Origin: Halopelagius inordinatus
GTDB taxonomy: Archaea > Halobacteriota > Halobacteria > Halobacteriales > Haloferacaceae
Assembly (NCBI RefSeq): GCF_900113245.1
Contig: NZ_FOOQ01000005.1
Coordinates: forward strand, 1-64,000
Direction of reading: 5' to 3'
Length of the DNA stretch: 64,000 nucleotides
Shown here: piece by piece, positions 26,284-35,378 of the stretch
Layout: each line of letters opens with the position of its first letter
Position numbering within the stretch: position 1 is the first letter of the stretch
The notes under the pieces: model-generated
The model's database searches: none
The model's input: the letters and a program-made list of their open reading frames with translations, nothing else
Told to the model about the DNA's origin: nothing
Translations under genes and position numbers: made by a program

Positions 26284-29200
26284 TCAGCGCTCTATCGCCG
26301 CGGCGATTTTCTCGACCGGATGCGGCGGCGTCTCCTCGGTCCGGTCGCCGAGTTGCGTCCGGCAGGACGCGCCGGGCGCGACGACGGCGTCGCCCTCGCT
26401 TTCGCCTATCTGACCGAGGAGCACGTCGGCGATGGACTGACTCAGCGAGTAGTGCTCGGCCTCGTAGCCGAACGACCCCGCCATCCCGCAGCATCCCGAG
26501 TCGAGGGCGTCCACGTCGTAGCCGACGGCTTCCAGCACCGCGGCGGCGTGGCCGTCTTTCTTCGTCGCCTTCTGGTGACAGTGGCCGTGGTACGTCAGCG
26601 TCTCGTCGGGGGCGTCGGCGGCGAGTTCACTGTCGAGTCCGAACCGGTCGAGGTACTCACAGACTCCGTAGGCGTGCGCGGCGACGCGTTCGGCGTCCGT
26701 CCCCGACAGCAAGTCGAGATAGTCGGATTGGAGCATCACCGCGTCGGACGGTTCGACGAGCACCACGTCCCACCCCGATTCGACGAGGGGGGCGAGTGCG
26801 TCGACGTTCGTTCGGGCGCGCTCCCGCGAGACGTCGAGAAAGCCCTTCGAGTGTGACGGCCGACCCGTGGCGGTGACGCCCTCCGGAACCCGGACGCGGA
26901 CGCCGGCCGCTTCGAGGACTCGGACGGCGGCCTTCCCCGCGTCGGGGTGGTTGTAGTTCGTGTACGTGTCGGGAAAGACGAGGGCCCGACGCGTCGCTTC
27001 GGACTCGGAGGCGTTCGAGTCGCCTCGGGCCGTTCGCGCCGCCGCCGCCCGTTCTTTCGAGGCGGCCGCGCCGCCTCGCTTTTCGAACCACTCCTCGAAG
27101 CTCTCGCGGTGGAACGTCGGCAGGTCGCGTTCCCTCGCGATGCCGAGCGTCTTCTCCGCGAGGAAGCCGGACCCGGGGAGGTTCGCCAGCCAGTTCGAAA
27201 CCGGCGCGAGAGCGGAGCCGACGGCGTTGAGCGTATCGACGTCGGCAAAGAGGCGTTCGCGGAGGCTCGCGCCCTCAGCCTCGTGGTGGGCGTGCTCGAC
27301 TTCGGCCTTCAACTTCGCCATGTCAACCTCGCTGGGGCAGTCACGCTTGCAGCCCTTACAACCGATACAGAGGTCCATTACCTCGCGGAGGAACTCGTCT
27401 TCGAGCATCTCGCCGTCGCGCAGGTCACCGCTCGCCGCTTGTCGAAGCAGGTTCGCCCGCCCGCGGGTGGAGAGGCTCTCCTCGCCCGTCGCGCGGTACG
27501 TCGGACACATCACGCCGCCGGTGGTGTCCTGTTGGCCGCGGCATCCGCCGCACCCGTGACAGAGTTCCGCCATGCCGCGAAAGCCGTTCTCGTTCCGCCA
27601 GTTCAGCGCCGGTTCGAAACCGGCGTCGAACTCGTAGTCGCCACCGAACCGGAGAGCTTCGGTCATTCGCACCGCCCGCGCCCGGTCCGGCGCGTCCTCG
27701 GGAACCTCCTCGCCGGGGGCGTACCCGCAGACCTGCCCGGGGTTGAGGAGCCAGTCGGGGTCGAACGCCGACTTCAGGTCGCGGAACAGCGCCCACACCG
27801 GGTCGCCGTACAGTTTTCGATTCCACTGGGTGCGCGCGCGGCCGTCGCCGTGTTCGCCCGACACGGACCCGTCGTACTCCACTACGAGGTCAGTCACCGC
27901 GTCCGAGATGGCCTCCATCTGGCGGACGCCCGCCGGACTCGTCGCGTCCACGAGGGGGCGCATGTGCATACACCCCGGTCCGGCGTGAGCGTAGAACGAC
28001 GCGAACGTGTCGTTGTCCGCCAGAACTTCTCGGAAGTCGGCGACGTACTCCGCGAGGTTCTCGGTCGGCACGGCGGTGTCCTCGATAAAGGAGATGTGCT
28101 TTGCGTCCGACGTGCGCGAGAGGAGGATGGGCATTCCGCTCTTTCTGAGCTTCCACAGTCGAGCGCGCTCTGACTCCTCGTACGCCTCCAAGGCGTCGAA
28201 CGCCCGAACCGGGTCGGCGTCGCCGTCGGCGTCTCCGGTCGCGCCGCCGTCCGCCGCGCCGGACCGTCCGGCCACGCGGTCGGCGACCAACCGCCGGACC
28301 TGTTCGCGGCGGTGTGCGTCGTCCTCCGCGTAGAACTCCACTAACAGCGCCGTTTCCGTCTCCTCGGGAAGCATCGCGGCCACGTCAGCGAACTCCTCGG
28401 TGTCGCGGGCGAGTTCGATGAGGACGTCGTCGATGGCCTCGACTGCGGCCGGGTCGTGGTTGCGGACGATGGCGTCCACGTCGGCCATCGCGTCTAACAG
28501 GTCGCGGTACGTGAGGAGTGCGACCGATTTCGTCTCCGGAATCGGTTCCAGCGACACCGTCGCCTCGGTGACGACGCCGAGTGTCCCCTCGCTTCCGGCG
28601 AAGACGCGGGCGACGTTGACCGCCCCCGACTCCGCCTCTTCGACGACTCTATCGAGGTTGTAGCCCGAGACGTTCCGCTTCAGTTGCGGGTACACCTCTC
28701 GCACCGCGTCGGCCTCCTCGTCTACGACCCGCCGAACGGCGTCGTAGATTCGCCCCTCGATGCCGCCGTCGGCGTCCGCGCGGGCGCGGAGTTCCGACAG
28801 CGACACCTCACCGAAGGTGGCCACGGTGCCGTCCGCGAGAACGACTTCGCACTCCTCGACGTACGCGTCCGTCTTGCCGTACTTCAGGGAGTGTGCGCCC
28901 GTCGAGTTGTTGCCGATAGCGCCGCCGACGGTGCTTCGGTTCCCGGCGGCGGGGTCGGGTGCGAACTTCAACCCGTGCGACGAGAGCGTGTCGTTCAAGC
29001 GCGCGAGGGTCGCTCCCGCCTGTACGCGCGCCGTCTGGTCGCGGGGACTCGCGTCGAGTACGTCGTCCATGTACCGCGCGAAGTCGAGGACGACGGCCTC
29101 GTTTACGGCCTGTCCGGCGAGACTCGTCCCGCCGCCGCGCGGCAGGACCGGAATCTCTCGCTCGGCGCAGTACTCCACGACAGCGCTCGCGTCCGCCGTC

Positions 29201-29427
29201 GAACACGGGAAGACGACGCCGACGGGCGTCATCTCGTACGAGGACGCGTCGGTGGCGTACAGTTGCCGCGAGTAGTCGTCGAAGCGGACGTCGCCCTCGA
29301 TTACCCCTTCGAGGTCCGAGACCACGCCCGGGCGGGCCACGTCGCCGCCGGCGTAGTCGTAGTTCGCCCGCGGGTCTGCTGTCGGGTCGGCGACAGAGTC
29401 GCCGGGAGTCGCGTCGTCTGCGGCCAC
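26284..29427 (-). CDS. FAD-linked oxidase / Fe-S fusion, YdiJ-like D-2-hydroxyacid dehydrogenase
   Basis: A 1047-residue fusion. Domains: FAD-binding type 4 (about 50-230, VLPRGGGTSLAGQAVNEAVVLD; PAAGNRSTVGGAIGNNSTGAHS), FAD-oxidase C-terminal (about 260-560), an Fe-S module with CHGCGGC (about 620) and CIGCKGCKRDCP (about 695), and a C-terminal cysteine-rich domain with CCG at CCGMAGSFG. This architecture oxidises D-lactate or D-2-hydroxyglutarate and passes electrons through Fe-S centres to the respiratory chain. It starts with GTG, separated by 3 nt from the stop of the upstream hydroxyacid dehydrogenase gene, so they are one operon. Confidence 0.9.
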   Translation of the reverse strand: MAADDATPGDSVADPTADPRANYDYAGGDVARPGVVSDLEGVIEGDVRFDDYSRQLYATDASSYEMTPVGVVFPCSTADASAVVEYCAEREIPVLPRGGGTSLAGQAVNEAVVLDFARYMDDVLDASPRDQTARVQAGATLARLNDTLSSHGLKFAPDPAAGNRSTVGGAIGNNSTGAHSLKYGKTDAYVEECEVVLADGTVATFGEVSLSELRARADADGGIEGRIYDAVRRVVDEEADAVREVYPQLKRNVSGYNLDRVVEEAESGAVNVARVFAGSEGTLGVVTEATVSLEPIPETKSVALLTYRDLLDAMADVDAIVRNHDPAAVEAIDDVLIELARDTEEFADVAAMLPEETETALLVEFYAEDDAHRREQVRRLVADRVAGRSGAADGGATGDADGDADPVRAFDALEAYEESERARLWKLRKSGMPILLSRTSDAKHISFIEDTAVPTENLAEYVADFREVLADNDTFASFYAHAGPGCMHMRPLVDATSPAGVRQMEAISDAVTDLVVEYDGSVSGEHGDGRARTQWNRKLYGDPVWALFRDLKSAFDPDWLLNPGQVCGYAPGEEVPEDAPDRARAVRMTEALRFGGDYEFDAGFEPALNWRNENGFRGMAELCHGCGGCRGQQDTTGGVMCPTYRATGEESLSTRGRANLLRQAASGDLRDGEMLEDEFLREVMDLCIGCKGCKRDCPSEVDMAKLKAEVEHAHHEAEGASLRERLFADVDTLNAVGSALAPVSNWLANLPGSGFLAEKTLGIARERDLPTFHRESFEEWFEKRGGAAASKERAAAARTARGDSNASESEATRRALVFPDTYTNYNHPDAGKAAVRVLEAAGVRVRVPEGVTATGRPSHSKGFLDVSRERARTNVDALAPLVESGWDVVLVEPSDAVMLQSDYLDLLSGTDAERVAAHAYGVCEYLDRFGLDSELAADAPDETLTYHGHCHQKATKKDGHAAAVLEAVGYDVDALDSGCCGMAGSFGYEAEHYSLSQSIADVLLGQIGESEGDAVVAPGASCRTQLGDRTEETPPHPVEKIAAAIER

Positions 29428-29430
29428 GTC

Positions 29431-30402
29431 TCAGTCGTCCCTCCGCGCGAGAACCTCGTTCACGAGTTCCCCGCCCTCGTCCAGTCGGTTCACGTTCTCG
29501 GCGACGATGTCGGCGAGTCGGTCCCAGTGCTTCGGCGTGTGACCGCCGGTATGCGGCGTGACGAGGCAGTTTTCGAGGTTCCAAAGCGGATGGTCCGCTT
29601 CGAGGGGTTCGGGGTCCGTCACGTCGAGGGCCGCGCCGCGAATCTTGTTCGACCGGAGGGCGGAGACGAGAGCGTCGGTGTCGACGATGCCCCCGCGGGC
29701 GGTGTTGACGAGGACGGCGTCCGTCGGCATCGTCGCGAACTCCGCGTCGCCGACGAGTCCCCGCGTCAGGTCGTTCAGGGGGCAGGCGAGGACGACGTAG
29801 TCGCTCCGGGAGAAGGCGTCGTGGATGGCGTCCTCGTCGAACCCGACCACCTCGTCGGTCGGTCCGCCTTTCTCGGGGGTGTAGCGGACGCCGATAGTCT
29901 CCACTTCGAACCCTTGGAGACGCTGTACCACCGCCTGCCCGATAGAGCCCAGACCGACGACGGTGACGGTGCTGTCGGTGAACTCGCCGGACTGGAAGTG
30001 CCGCCACTCGGCGTTCTGCTTGCGCCGCCACCCCTCGTGCAGGCGGCGCGCGAACACGAGCATGTTGCCGATGGCCTGTTCTGCGATGCCGGGCGCGTGG
30101 ATGCCCCCGGCGTTCGTCACGCCGACGCCGCGTTCGTCGAGTTCGTCCATCGGGACGTGGTCCGTACCGGCGAACGTGCACGCGAACAGTTCGAGGTTCG
30201 AGGCGTCCTCGACGAGTCCGGGGTCCACCGTGATGCCGGTGACGACGCGTGCGTCTCTCACGAGTTCCCGTTCCTGCTTCGGCGTCCGGGCGTGCACGAC
30301 GGTCCGTTCCGGGAGTCGGGCGCGGAGTGCTTCTGCGTACGATTCCATCGAGAGTCCTTCCGTCCCCTCGCGGAGGACGACGATATCTGGTGTGTCGGTC
30401 AT
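29431..30402 (-). CDS. D-isomer-specific 2-hydroxyacid dehydrogenase
   Basis: A 323-residue NAD(P)-dependent enzyme interconverting a 2-oxoacid and a D-2-hydroxyacid. The nucleotide motif is VVGLGSIGQAVVQRLQG (about 150-166); LVNTARGGIVD, a DPEPLEADHPLW and VTPHTGGHTP carry the catalytic Arg, Glu and His. Best matches in memory are the haloarchaeal phosphoglycerate/hydroxypyruvate dehydrogenase-like members. ATG at 30402 is preferred over GTG at 30411. Upstream of the FAD-linked dehydrogenase, it may make the D-hydroxyacid that the other oxidises. Confidence 0.88.
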   Translation of the reverse strand: MTDTPDIVVLREGTEGLSMESYAEALRARLPERTVVHARTPKQERELVRDARVVTGITVDPGLVEDASNLELFACTFAGTDHVPMDELDERGVGVTNAGGIHAPGIAEQAIGNMLVFARRLHEGWRRKQNAEWRHFQSGEFTDSTVTVVGLGSIGQAVVQRLQGFEVETIGVRYTPEKGGPTDEVVGFDEDAIHDAFSRSDYVVLACPLNDLTRGLVGDAEFATMPTDAVLVNTARGGIVDTDALVSALRSNKIRGAALDVTDPEPLEADHPLWNLENCLVTPHTGGHTPKHWDRLADIVAENVNRLDEGGELVNEVLARRDD

Positions 30403-30533
30403 GTCACTCACTCTGCGTCTCTTCGACGCGAGCCGTTGACGTGTGATTGTCTCTGTCGAACTTAGTCCTTCGTGTATCCGCTATGCACGGAATTTGTGTA
30501 CAGTTAAGTGGACGGGGCGTGTTACTGGGTCGT

Positions 30534-31811
30534 ATGTCAGAGGCAACCACGATCGACCTCCGTCAGTTGCGTCGTCGCCTTCACCGGTATCCGGAACCCG
30601 CGTGGCGGGAGTTCTACACAACCGCCACACTCACCGAGGAAGCGGAGTCCATCGGCGTCGACGAACTCGCCGTCGGCCCCGACGCCTACGACCCCGAAGA
30701 CAGGATGGCCGCCCCGGACGAAGAGGAGGTTCGGCCGTGGATGCGCCGGGCCGTCGAACGCGGGGCCGACGAGGAACTCGTCGAGAAGATGGCGGGGGGG
30801 AACACGGGCCTCGTCGCCGTCCTCGAACGGGGCGAGGGGCCGCACGTCGGACTCCGCGTCGATATCGACGCCCTGTACATCGAGGAATCGGAGTCCGACG
30901 ACCACCTCCCCGCCCGCGAGGGGTTCAGATCGGAAAACGAGGGGACGATGCACGCCTGCGGCCACGACGCCCACATGACGTGGGGTCTCGCGGTTCTCGA
31001 CGCGGTGAAGCGAAGCGACTTCTCGGGTCGGTTCACCGTCTTCTTCCAACCGGCGGAGGAGGTGTCCGGCGGTGGGTGTCCGATGGCGAAAAGCGAGTAC
31101 GCCGCGGGCCTCGACTACCTCTTTGCGGCCCACGTCGGCTTGGACCACCCCACGGGCGAAGTCATCGCGGGCGTCGAACGGATACTCGCGATGTGCCACG
31201 TGGACGCGACGTTCGAGGGGACGTCGGCGCACGCGGGGAAAGCACCGAACGAGGGCGACAACGCGATGCAGGCTCTCGGGACGGCCATCCAGAACGCCTA
31301 CGCCATCCCCCGGCACGCCGACGGGATGACGCGCGTCAACGTCGGCGTCGCGGAGGCGGGGACGGCGAGTAACGTCATCGCCGAGAAGGCGACCATCCAC
31401 GGCGAGGCGCGCGGCGAGACGACCGAACTCATGGAGTATATGAAGGAGAAACTCTCGCACACCCTCCGAACCGCGGCCGAGATGCACGGATGCGAGGCGG
31501 AGGTGAACGTCGTCAGCGAGTCCCCCCGCGTCGATAGCGACACGGAACTGGCGGGCGTCGTCGCCGACGCGGCGGAACGCGTCTCGGGGGTGGACTCCGT
31601 CCTCCGGCACGCCAACTTCGGCGCGAGCGAAGACGCCACGTTCCTCATGCAACGCGCCAAAGACGAAGGCGGGACGACTACGTTTCTCATCGTCGGCACG
31701 GACCACCCGACGAGTCACCACACGCCGACGTTCGACGTGGACGAGCGAAGTCTCACCATCGGCGCCGAGGTGTTGACCGACGCGATTCTCTCCGTCGGGG
31801 GGTCGTCGTGA
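30534..31811 (+). CDS. M20 family amidohydrolase, AbgA-like
   Basis: A 425-residue zinc amidohydrolase. Metal-binding region: MHACGHDAHMTWG (about 140-152) and FFQPAEEVSGGG (about 177-188). Two segments match E. coli AbgA closely: RRRLHRYPEPAWREFYT and the EDRMAAPDEEEVR. AbgA cleaves p-aminobenzoyl-glutamate; other relatives hydrolyse N-acyl-amino acids and indoleacetyl conjugates. The stop codon overlaps the GTG start of the following lyase, so they are co-translated. Substrate is not determinable. Confidence 0.85.
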   Translation: MSEATTIDLRQLRRRLHRYPEPAWREFYTTATLTEEAESIGVDELAVGPDAYDPEDRMAAPDEEEVRPWMRRAVERGADEELVEKMAGGNTGLVAVLERGEGPHVGLRVDIDALYIEESESDDHLPAREGFRSENEGTMHACGHDAHMTWGLAVLDAVKRSDFSGRFTVFFQPAEEVSGGGCPMAKSEYAAGLDYLFAAHVGLDHPTGEVIAGVERILAMCHVDATFEGTSAHAGKAPNEGDNAMQALGTAIQNAYAIPRHADGMTRVNVGVAEAGTASNVIAEKATIHGEARGETTELMEYMKEKLSHTLRTAAEMHGCEAEVNVVSESPRVDSDTELAGVVADAAERVSGVDSVLRHANFGASEDATFLMQRAKDEGGTTTFLIVGTDHPTSHHTPTFDVDERSLTIGAEVLTDAILSVGGSS

Positions 31812-33064
31812 CGGGCGACGACGCGCCGGTGGACGCAGAGTCGGTCGTCACCGTCGCGGATGTGAGTGCCGCGCGCGATCGAATCTCCGAGGTGGCCCAC
31901 GAGACGCCACTCGACGTCTCTACCACGTTCGCCGAGATGTCGGGCGCGGCGTCCGTCGGCCTCAAACTGGAGAACATGCAGCGAACCGGGTCGTTCAAGA
32001 TTCGCGGTGCGTACAACACGATGGCGACGCTTCCCGAGAACGTCAAAGCGCGCGGCGTCGTCGCCTCCAGTGCGGGCAACCACGCGCAGGGCGTCGCACT
32101 CGCCGGACGACTCCTCGGCATCGACACCACCATCGTCGTTCCGGAGGTGACGCCCGCAGCGAAGATAGCGGCCACCAGAGGCTACGGCGCGGAGGTGGTC
32201 GTCGAGGGCGACATCTACGAACGCTCCTACGAGTACGCCCTCGAACTCGCAGAAGACGAGGGGTACGAGTTCGTCCACCCGTTCGACGACGAGGGCGTCA
32301 TCGCCGGGCAGGGGACCGTCGGGTCGGAGATAGTCGAACAGTACCCCGACGTCGACACCGTCCTCGTCGCCATCGGCGGCGGCGGCCTCATCTCCGGCGT
32401 CGCGACCGTTCTGAAAGCTCACGACCCCGACGTACGCGTCGTCGGCGTCCAACCCGAGGGGGCCGCACACGCGAAACCGTCGCTCGAACGCGGCGAGATA
32501 CACCAACTGTCCGAGGTGGACACCGTCGCCGAGGGCATCGCCGACACCCGCTTGCTCGGAAAGACGTTCGCGGTCGTCAACGAACTCGTGGACGACGTGG
32601 TGACCGTGAGCGACGAGGAGATTCTCGTCGCGGTGACGTTGCTCGCCGAACGCGCCAAAACCGTCGTCGAAACCGCCGGTGCCGCGCCCGTCGCCGCCCT
32701 CCTCTCGGACGCCGTGGACGTGACCGACGAACGCGTCGCCGCCGTCGTCTCCGGCGGCAACGTCGACCTGACCGAACACGGCGAACTCACCCGGACGGGG
32801 TTGATGTCTCTCGACCGGTACGTCGAGGCCCGACTCCACGTCGCCGACTGGCCGACGAGTCTCGGCACCGTCGGCGACGCGGTGTCGGACCGCGGCGCGG
32901 GACTCGACGCCGTGGAACGGGCCAGACGGACGGACGCCGACCATCCGAACCGGACGCCCGTCTCCGTCGGATTAGAGGGGAGCGGACCCGACCACCTCCG
33001 GAAGGTACTGGCGGCGGTGGACGAACTCGACGGCGTCGCCGTCGCGTCTCACACACTGGATTGA
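31808..33064 (+). CDS. Threonine ammonia-lyase (PLP, EutB/TdcB type)
   Basis: A 418-residue PLP fold-type II enzyme deaminating threonine or serine to 2-oxoacid plus ammonia. The PLP-lysine is in GSFKIRGAYN (about 60-69); SSAGNHAQGVA, IGGGGLISG, and VVSGGNVD (C-terminal PLP contact) follow. A C-terminal ACT-like domain begins about 325. It begins at GTG overlapping the amidohydrolase stop. In ectoine-utilisation loci a similar gene is named eutB, but its function there is unclear. RidA at 19.8 kb would handle its enamine product. Confidence 0.88.
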   Translation: MTGDDAPVDAESVVTVADVSAARDRISEVAHETPLDVSTTFAEMSGAASVGLKLENMQRTGSFKIRGAYNTMATLPENVKARGVVASSAGNHAQGVALAGRLLGIDTTIVVPEVTPAAKIAATRGYGAEVVVEGDIYERSYEYALELAEDEGYEFVHPFDDEGVIAGQGTVGSEIVEQYPDVDTVLVAIGGGGLISGVATVLKAHDPDVRVVGVQPEGAAHAKPSLERGEIHQLSEVDTVAEGIADTRLLGKTFAVVNELVDDVVTVSDEEILVAVTLLAERAKTVVETAGAAPVAALLSDAVDVTDERVAAVVSGGNVDLTEHGELTRTGLMSLDRYVEARLHVADWPTSLGTVGDAVSDRGAGLDAVERARRTDADHPNRTPVSVGLEGSGPDHLRKVLAAVDELDGVAVASHTLD

Positions 33065-33068
33065 GCAG

Positions 33069-33989
33069 ATGTCCGTCACCCTCGCTCTCGTCTCGTCGGT
33101 CTGCTTCGGGTTGCAGACGCTGTTCGTCAGACACGGCCTCTCGCGGGACGAAGAGAGCACGCCGTTGGCCGCCGCGGTACTGACCCTCGCGACGAGTTCG
33201 GTCCTTCTCACGGTCGTCCTCGCGGTCCAGCGAGGGGTTCCCACGCTCCCCGCAGTGGCGCTTCTCCTGCCGTTCGTGGTCGCCGGCGTCCTCGACCCGG
33301 GCATCTCTCGACTGCTCTACTTCGAGGGCATCGACCGAGTGGGTCCCTCCGTCGCCGCCGCGGTCACCGCCGGGAGTCCCGTCGTGGCGACGTTCGTCGC
33401 CGTCCCCTTCCTCGGCGAACGCGTGACGCCGCTGAAAGCAGTCGGCGTCGGACTGGTCGTCGTGGGCGTCGCCACCATCCAACTCCGCCGGCCCCCGTCC
33501 GGCGGGTCCGAGTCGGCCGGCGAGTTGGACGCGGTGAGACGGGAACTCGTCGGCACCTCACCACGGGACCTGTCGTTTCCCCTCGCGGCGGCGGCGACCA
33601 TCGGCGTCTCGTTCGTCGTGGTGAAGTTCGGGCTAAACGGCCCGGTCGGTACGCTCTTCGGAACGACGGTCGCTCAGTTCGCCGCCATCGCGACGTTGAT
33701 TCCGCTCGCTCTCTGGTCCGAACCCGCGAGGGACTACGCGCGGACGGCGAGTCGGGAGGGGGCGGCGTCGTTCCTCCTTGGCGGCGTCGCTGTCGCGACG
33801 GCGTGGTACGCGATGTTCCTCGCTCTCGACGCGGGGTCGGTGGTGACCGTGCTTCCGGTCGTCAGCACGTATCCGCTCGTCGTCGTCGCCGCGTCGTACG
33901 CGTTGGCGCGCGAACGGCCGAAGTCGCCGGTCCTCCTCGCCGCGGTTCTCGGAATCGTCGTCGGTGCGGCGGCCGTCCAAATCGGGTGA
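33069..33989 (+). CDS. EamA/DMT superfamily transporter
   Basis: A 306-residue protein with ten predicted helices in two EamA repeats (about 1-140 and 165-306). FGLQTLFVRHGLS and GPSVAAAVTAGSPVVATFVAVPFLGERVTPLKAVGVGLVVVGV are family segments. DMT transporters usually export amino acids or nucleosides. It starts 4 nt after the threonine lyase stop and so completes the three-gene operon; export of excess product or uptake of the substrate is possible. Confidence 0.88.
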   Translation: MSVTLALVSSVCFGLQTLFVRHGLSRDEESTPLAAAVLTLATSSVLLTVVLAVQRGVPTLPAVALLLPFVVAGVLDPGISRLLYFEGIDRVGPSVAAAVTAGSPVVATFVAVPFLGERVTPLKAVGVGLVVVGVATIQLRRPPSGGSESAGELDAVRRELVGTSPRDLSFPLAAAATIGVSFVVVKFGLNGPVGTLFGTTVAQFAAIATLIPLALWSEPARDYARTASREGAASFLLGGVAVATAWYAMFLALDAGSVVTVLPVVSTYPLVVVAASYALARERPKSPVLLAAVLGIVVGAAAVQIG

Positions 33990-34017
33990 CGCGGAAAAAG
34001 AACGCCGAACCGCGAGG

Positions 34018-35361
34018 TCAGGCGGCCGCCTCGACGGCCTCGGCGAAGATGCCGACGCCGAGTTCTATCTCGCGTTCCGTCGAGTCCAACGGCGGGAGCA
34101 GTCGAATCGTGTTCTCCCCGCATCCGAGCGTCAGGAGACCGCGTTTTAACGACTCCTCGACGACCGCGTCTCTACGCTCTGCGGTGTCGAACTCCACTGC
34201 GAGCATGAGGCCCTTCCCGCGGACGTCCGCCACGTGGTCCGGGGCACCGTCGCGGAGCATCTCCTTTGCCTGCCGACCGCGGGCCGTCGCGTTGTCCAAC
34301 AGGTCGTGCTCTTCGATGGCTTCGAGGGTGAACACGCCCTGCATCGACGAGAGGATGTCGCCGCCGCCGAACGTCGACCCCAAGCGGTTCTTCTCCTCGG
34401 GGAACATCTCCTTTCGGGAGATGGTCGCGCCGACGCGGAGCCCTTTCGCGCTGGCGATGACGTCAGGTTCGATGGGGTAGTGGTCGGAGGCCCACATCTC
34501 GCCCGTCCGGCCGACGCCCGATTGAATCTCGTCGACGACGAGGGGGATGTCGTACTCGTCGGTGACGTCGCCGACTTCGCGCATGAACTCGTCGCTCGGG
34601 AAGCGATAGCCGCCGACGCCTTGAATCGGTTCTATCACGGCGAACGCCACCTCGTCGGGGTTGACGTGCCCGCCCTCGGGGGAGAGACTCCGGCGGAATT
34701 GCGACCCCGCGCCCGTGAAGAACCCGCAGTCGCAACTCGCGGCGTCGCAGTCGCGGTCCACGCAGAACGGAACCGTCTGCATCCCCGATATCTCGGGGTA
34801 GTGACGGGTGTACACCTCGCTCGACCGTGTCACCGACAGGGTGCCGAACGTCCGGCCGTGGAAACTTCCCTCGAAGGCGACGCCGTACTTCGCCTCGGGA
34901 GTGTGGTCGTACGATATCTTCATCGCGTTCTCCACCGCCTCCGCGCCGGAGTTCGAGAGGAAGACGGTGTCCATCCCGTACTGGTCGGACACCTCGCAGA
35001 GTTCCTTCATCAGGTGGCTCGACCCGGGGAACTCCGTCGATTCGGGGTCCGGGCCGGAACCGAAGTACATGTCCTGTCCGGCTATCTTCATCGGTTCGAC
35101 CAGGTCGAACTCCCGAAGTTTCCCGAGAATCTTCTCGTTGTTGTAGCCCAACGGGGCCGCGCCGATGTGGCACGTGAAATCGAGGAGGACGTTGCCGTCC
35201 ACGTCAGTCACGAACGGCCCGTCCGCCTCCGCGGTCACGTCCCAGACGAACTCGTGGGAGTACTCGCTCGGCGCCGCGTGTTCGGAGTGGAAATCGATCC
35301 ACTTCTCGGCGTTCGGTCCGGGCAGACCCTCCGCTGTCGGCTCCGCGGCATGTCTATCCAT
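34018..35361 (-). CDS. Class III aminotransferase, acetylornithine-type
   Basis: A 447-residue PLP enzyme. FLSNSGAEAVENAMKI (about 143-158), VVDEIQSGVGRTGEMWA (about 250-266) and the PLP-lysine in IASAKGLRVG mark the family. An unusual Cys/Asp-rich insert CVDRDCDAASCDCGFF (about 203-218) could bind a metal or be a structural insert; it is not in the other aminotransferase in this window. Start at ATG 35361 rather than the TTG at 35367. An inverted repeat starts at the start codon and lies between it and the TATA-like sequence. Confidence 0.85.
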   Translation of the reverse strand: MDRHAAEPTAEGLPGPNAEKWIDFHSEHAAPSEYSHEFVWDVTAEADGPFVTDVDGNVLLDFTCHIGAAPLGYNNEKILGKLREFDLVEPMKIAGQDMYFGSGPDPESTEFPGSSHLMKELCEVSDQYGMDTVFLSNSGAEAVENAMKISYDHTPEAKYGVAFEGSFHGRTFGTLSVTRSSEVYTRHYPEISGMQTVPFCVDRDCDAASCDCGFFTGAGSQFRRSLSPEGGHVNPDEVAFAVIEPIQGVGGYRFPSDEFMREVGDVTDEYDIPLVVDEIQSGVGRTGEMWASDHYPIEPDVIASAKGLRVGATISRKEMFPEEKNRLGSTFGGGDILSSMQGVFTLEAIEEHDLLDNATARGRQAKEMLRDGAPDHVADVRGKGLMLAVEFDTAERRDAVVEESLKRGLLTLGCGENTIRLLPPLDSTEREIELGVGIFAEAVEAAA

Positions 35362-35378
35362 ACACAACGAGTGTGTAT
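35360..35378. promoter_or_regulatory. Perfect inverted repeat ATACACA-ACGAG-TGTGTAT at the aminotransferase start
   Basis: Two 7-nt arms separated by 5 nt. It overlaps the start codon of the leftward gene, and the TATA candidate (35386-35395 on that strand) lies just beyond it. A protein bound here would block transcription. The IclR-type regulator gene at 36138-36953 is the nearest candidate. Confidence 0.6.

Noticed and set aside
28684-30465. 593-codon + strand frame opposite the FAD/Fe-S and hydroxyacid dehydrogenase genes
   Set aside because: Shadow of two clearly coding frames; no motifs, no start context.
30537-31721. Open frame on the - strand opposite the AbgA-like gene
   Set aside because: Mirror-strand artefact; the + strand gene has the metal motifs.
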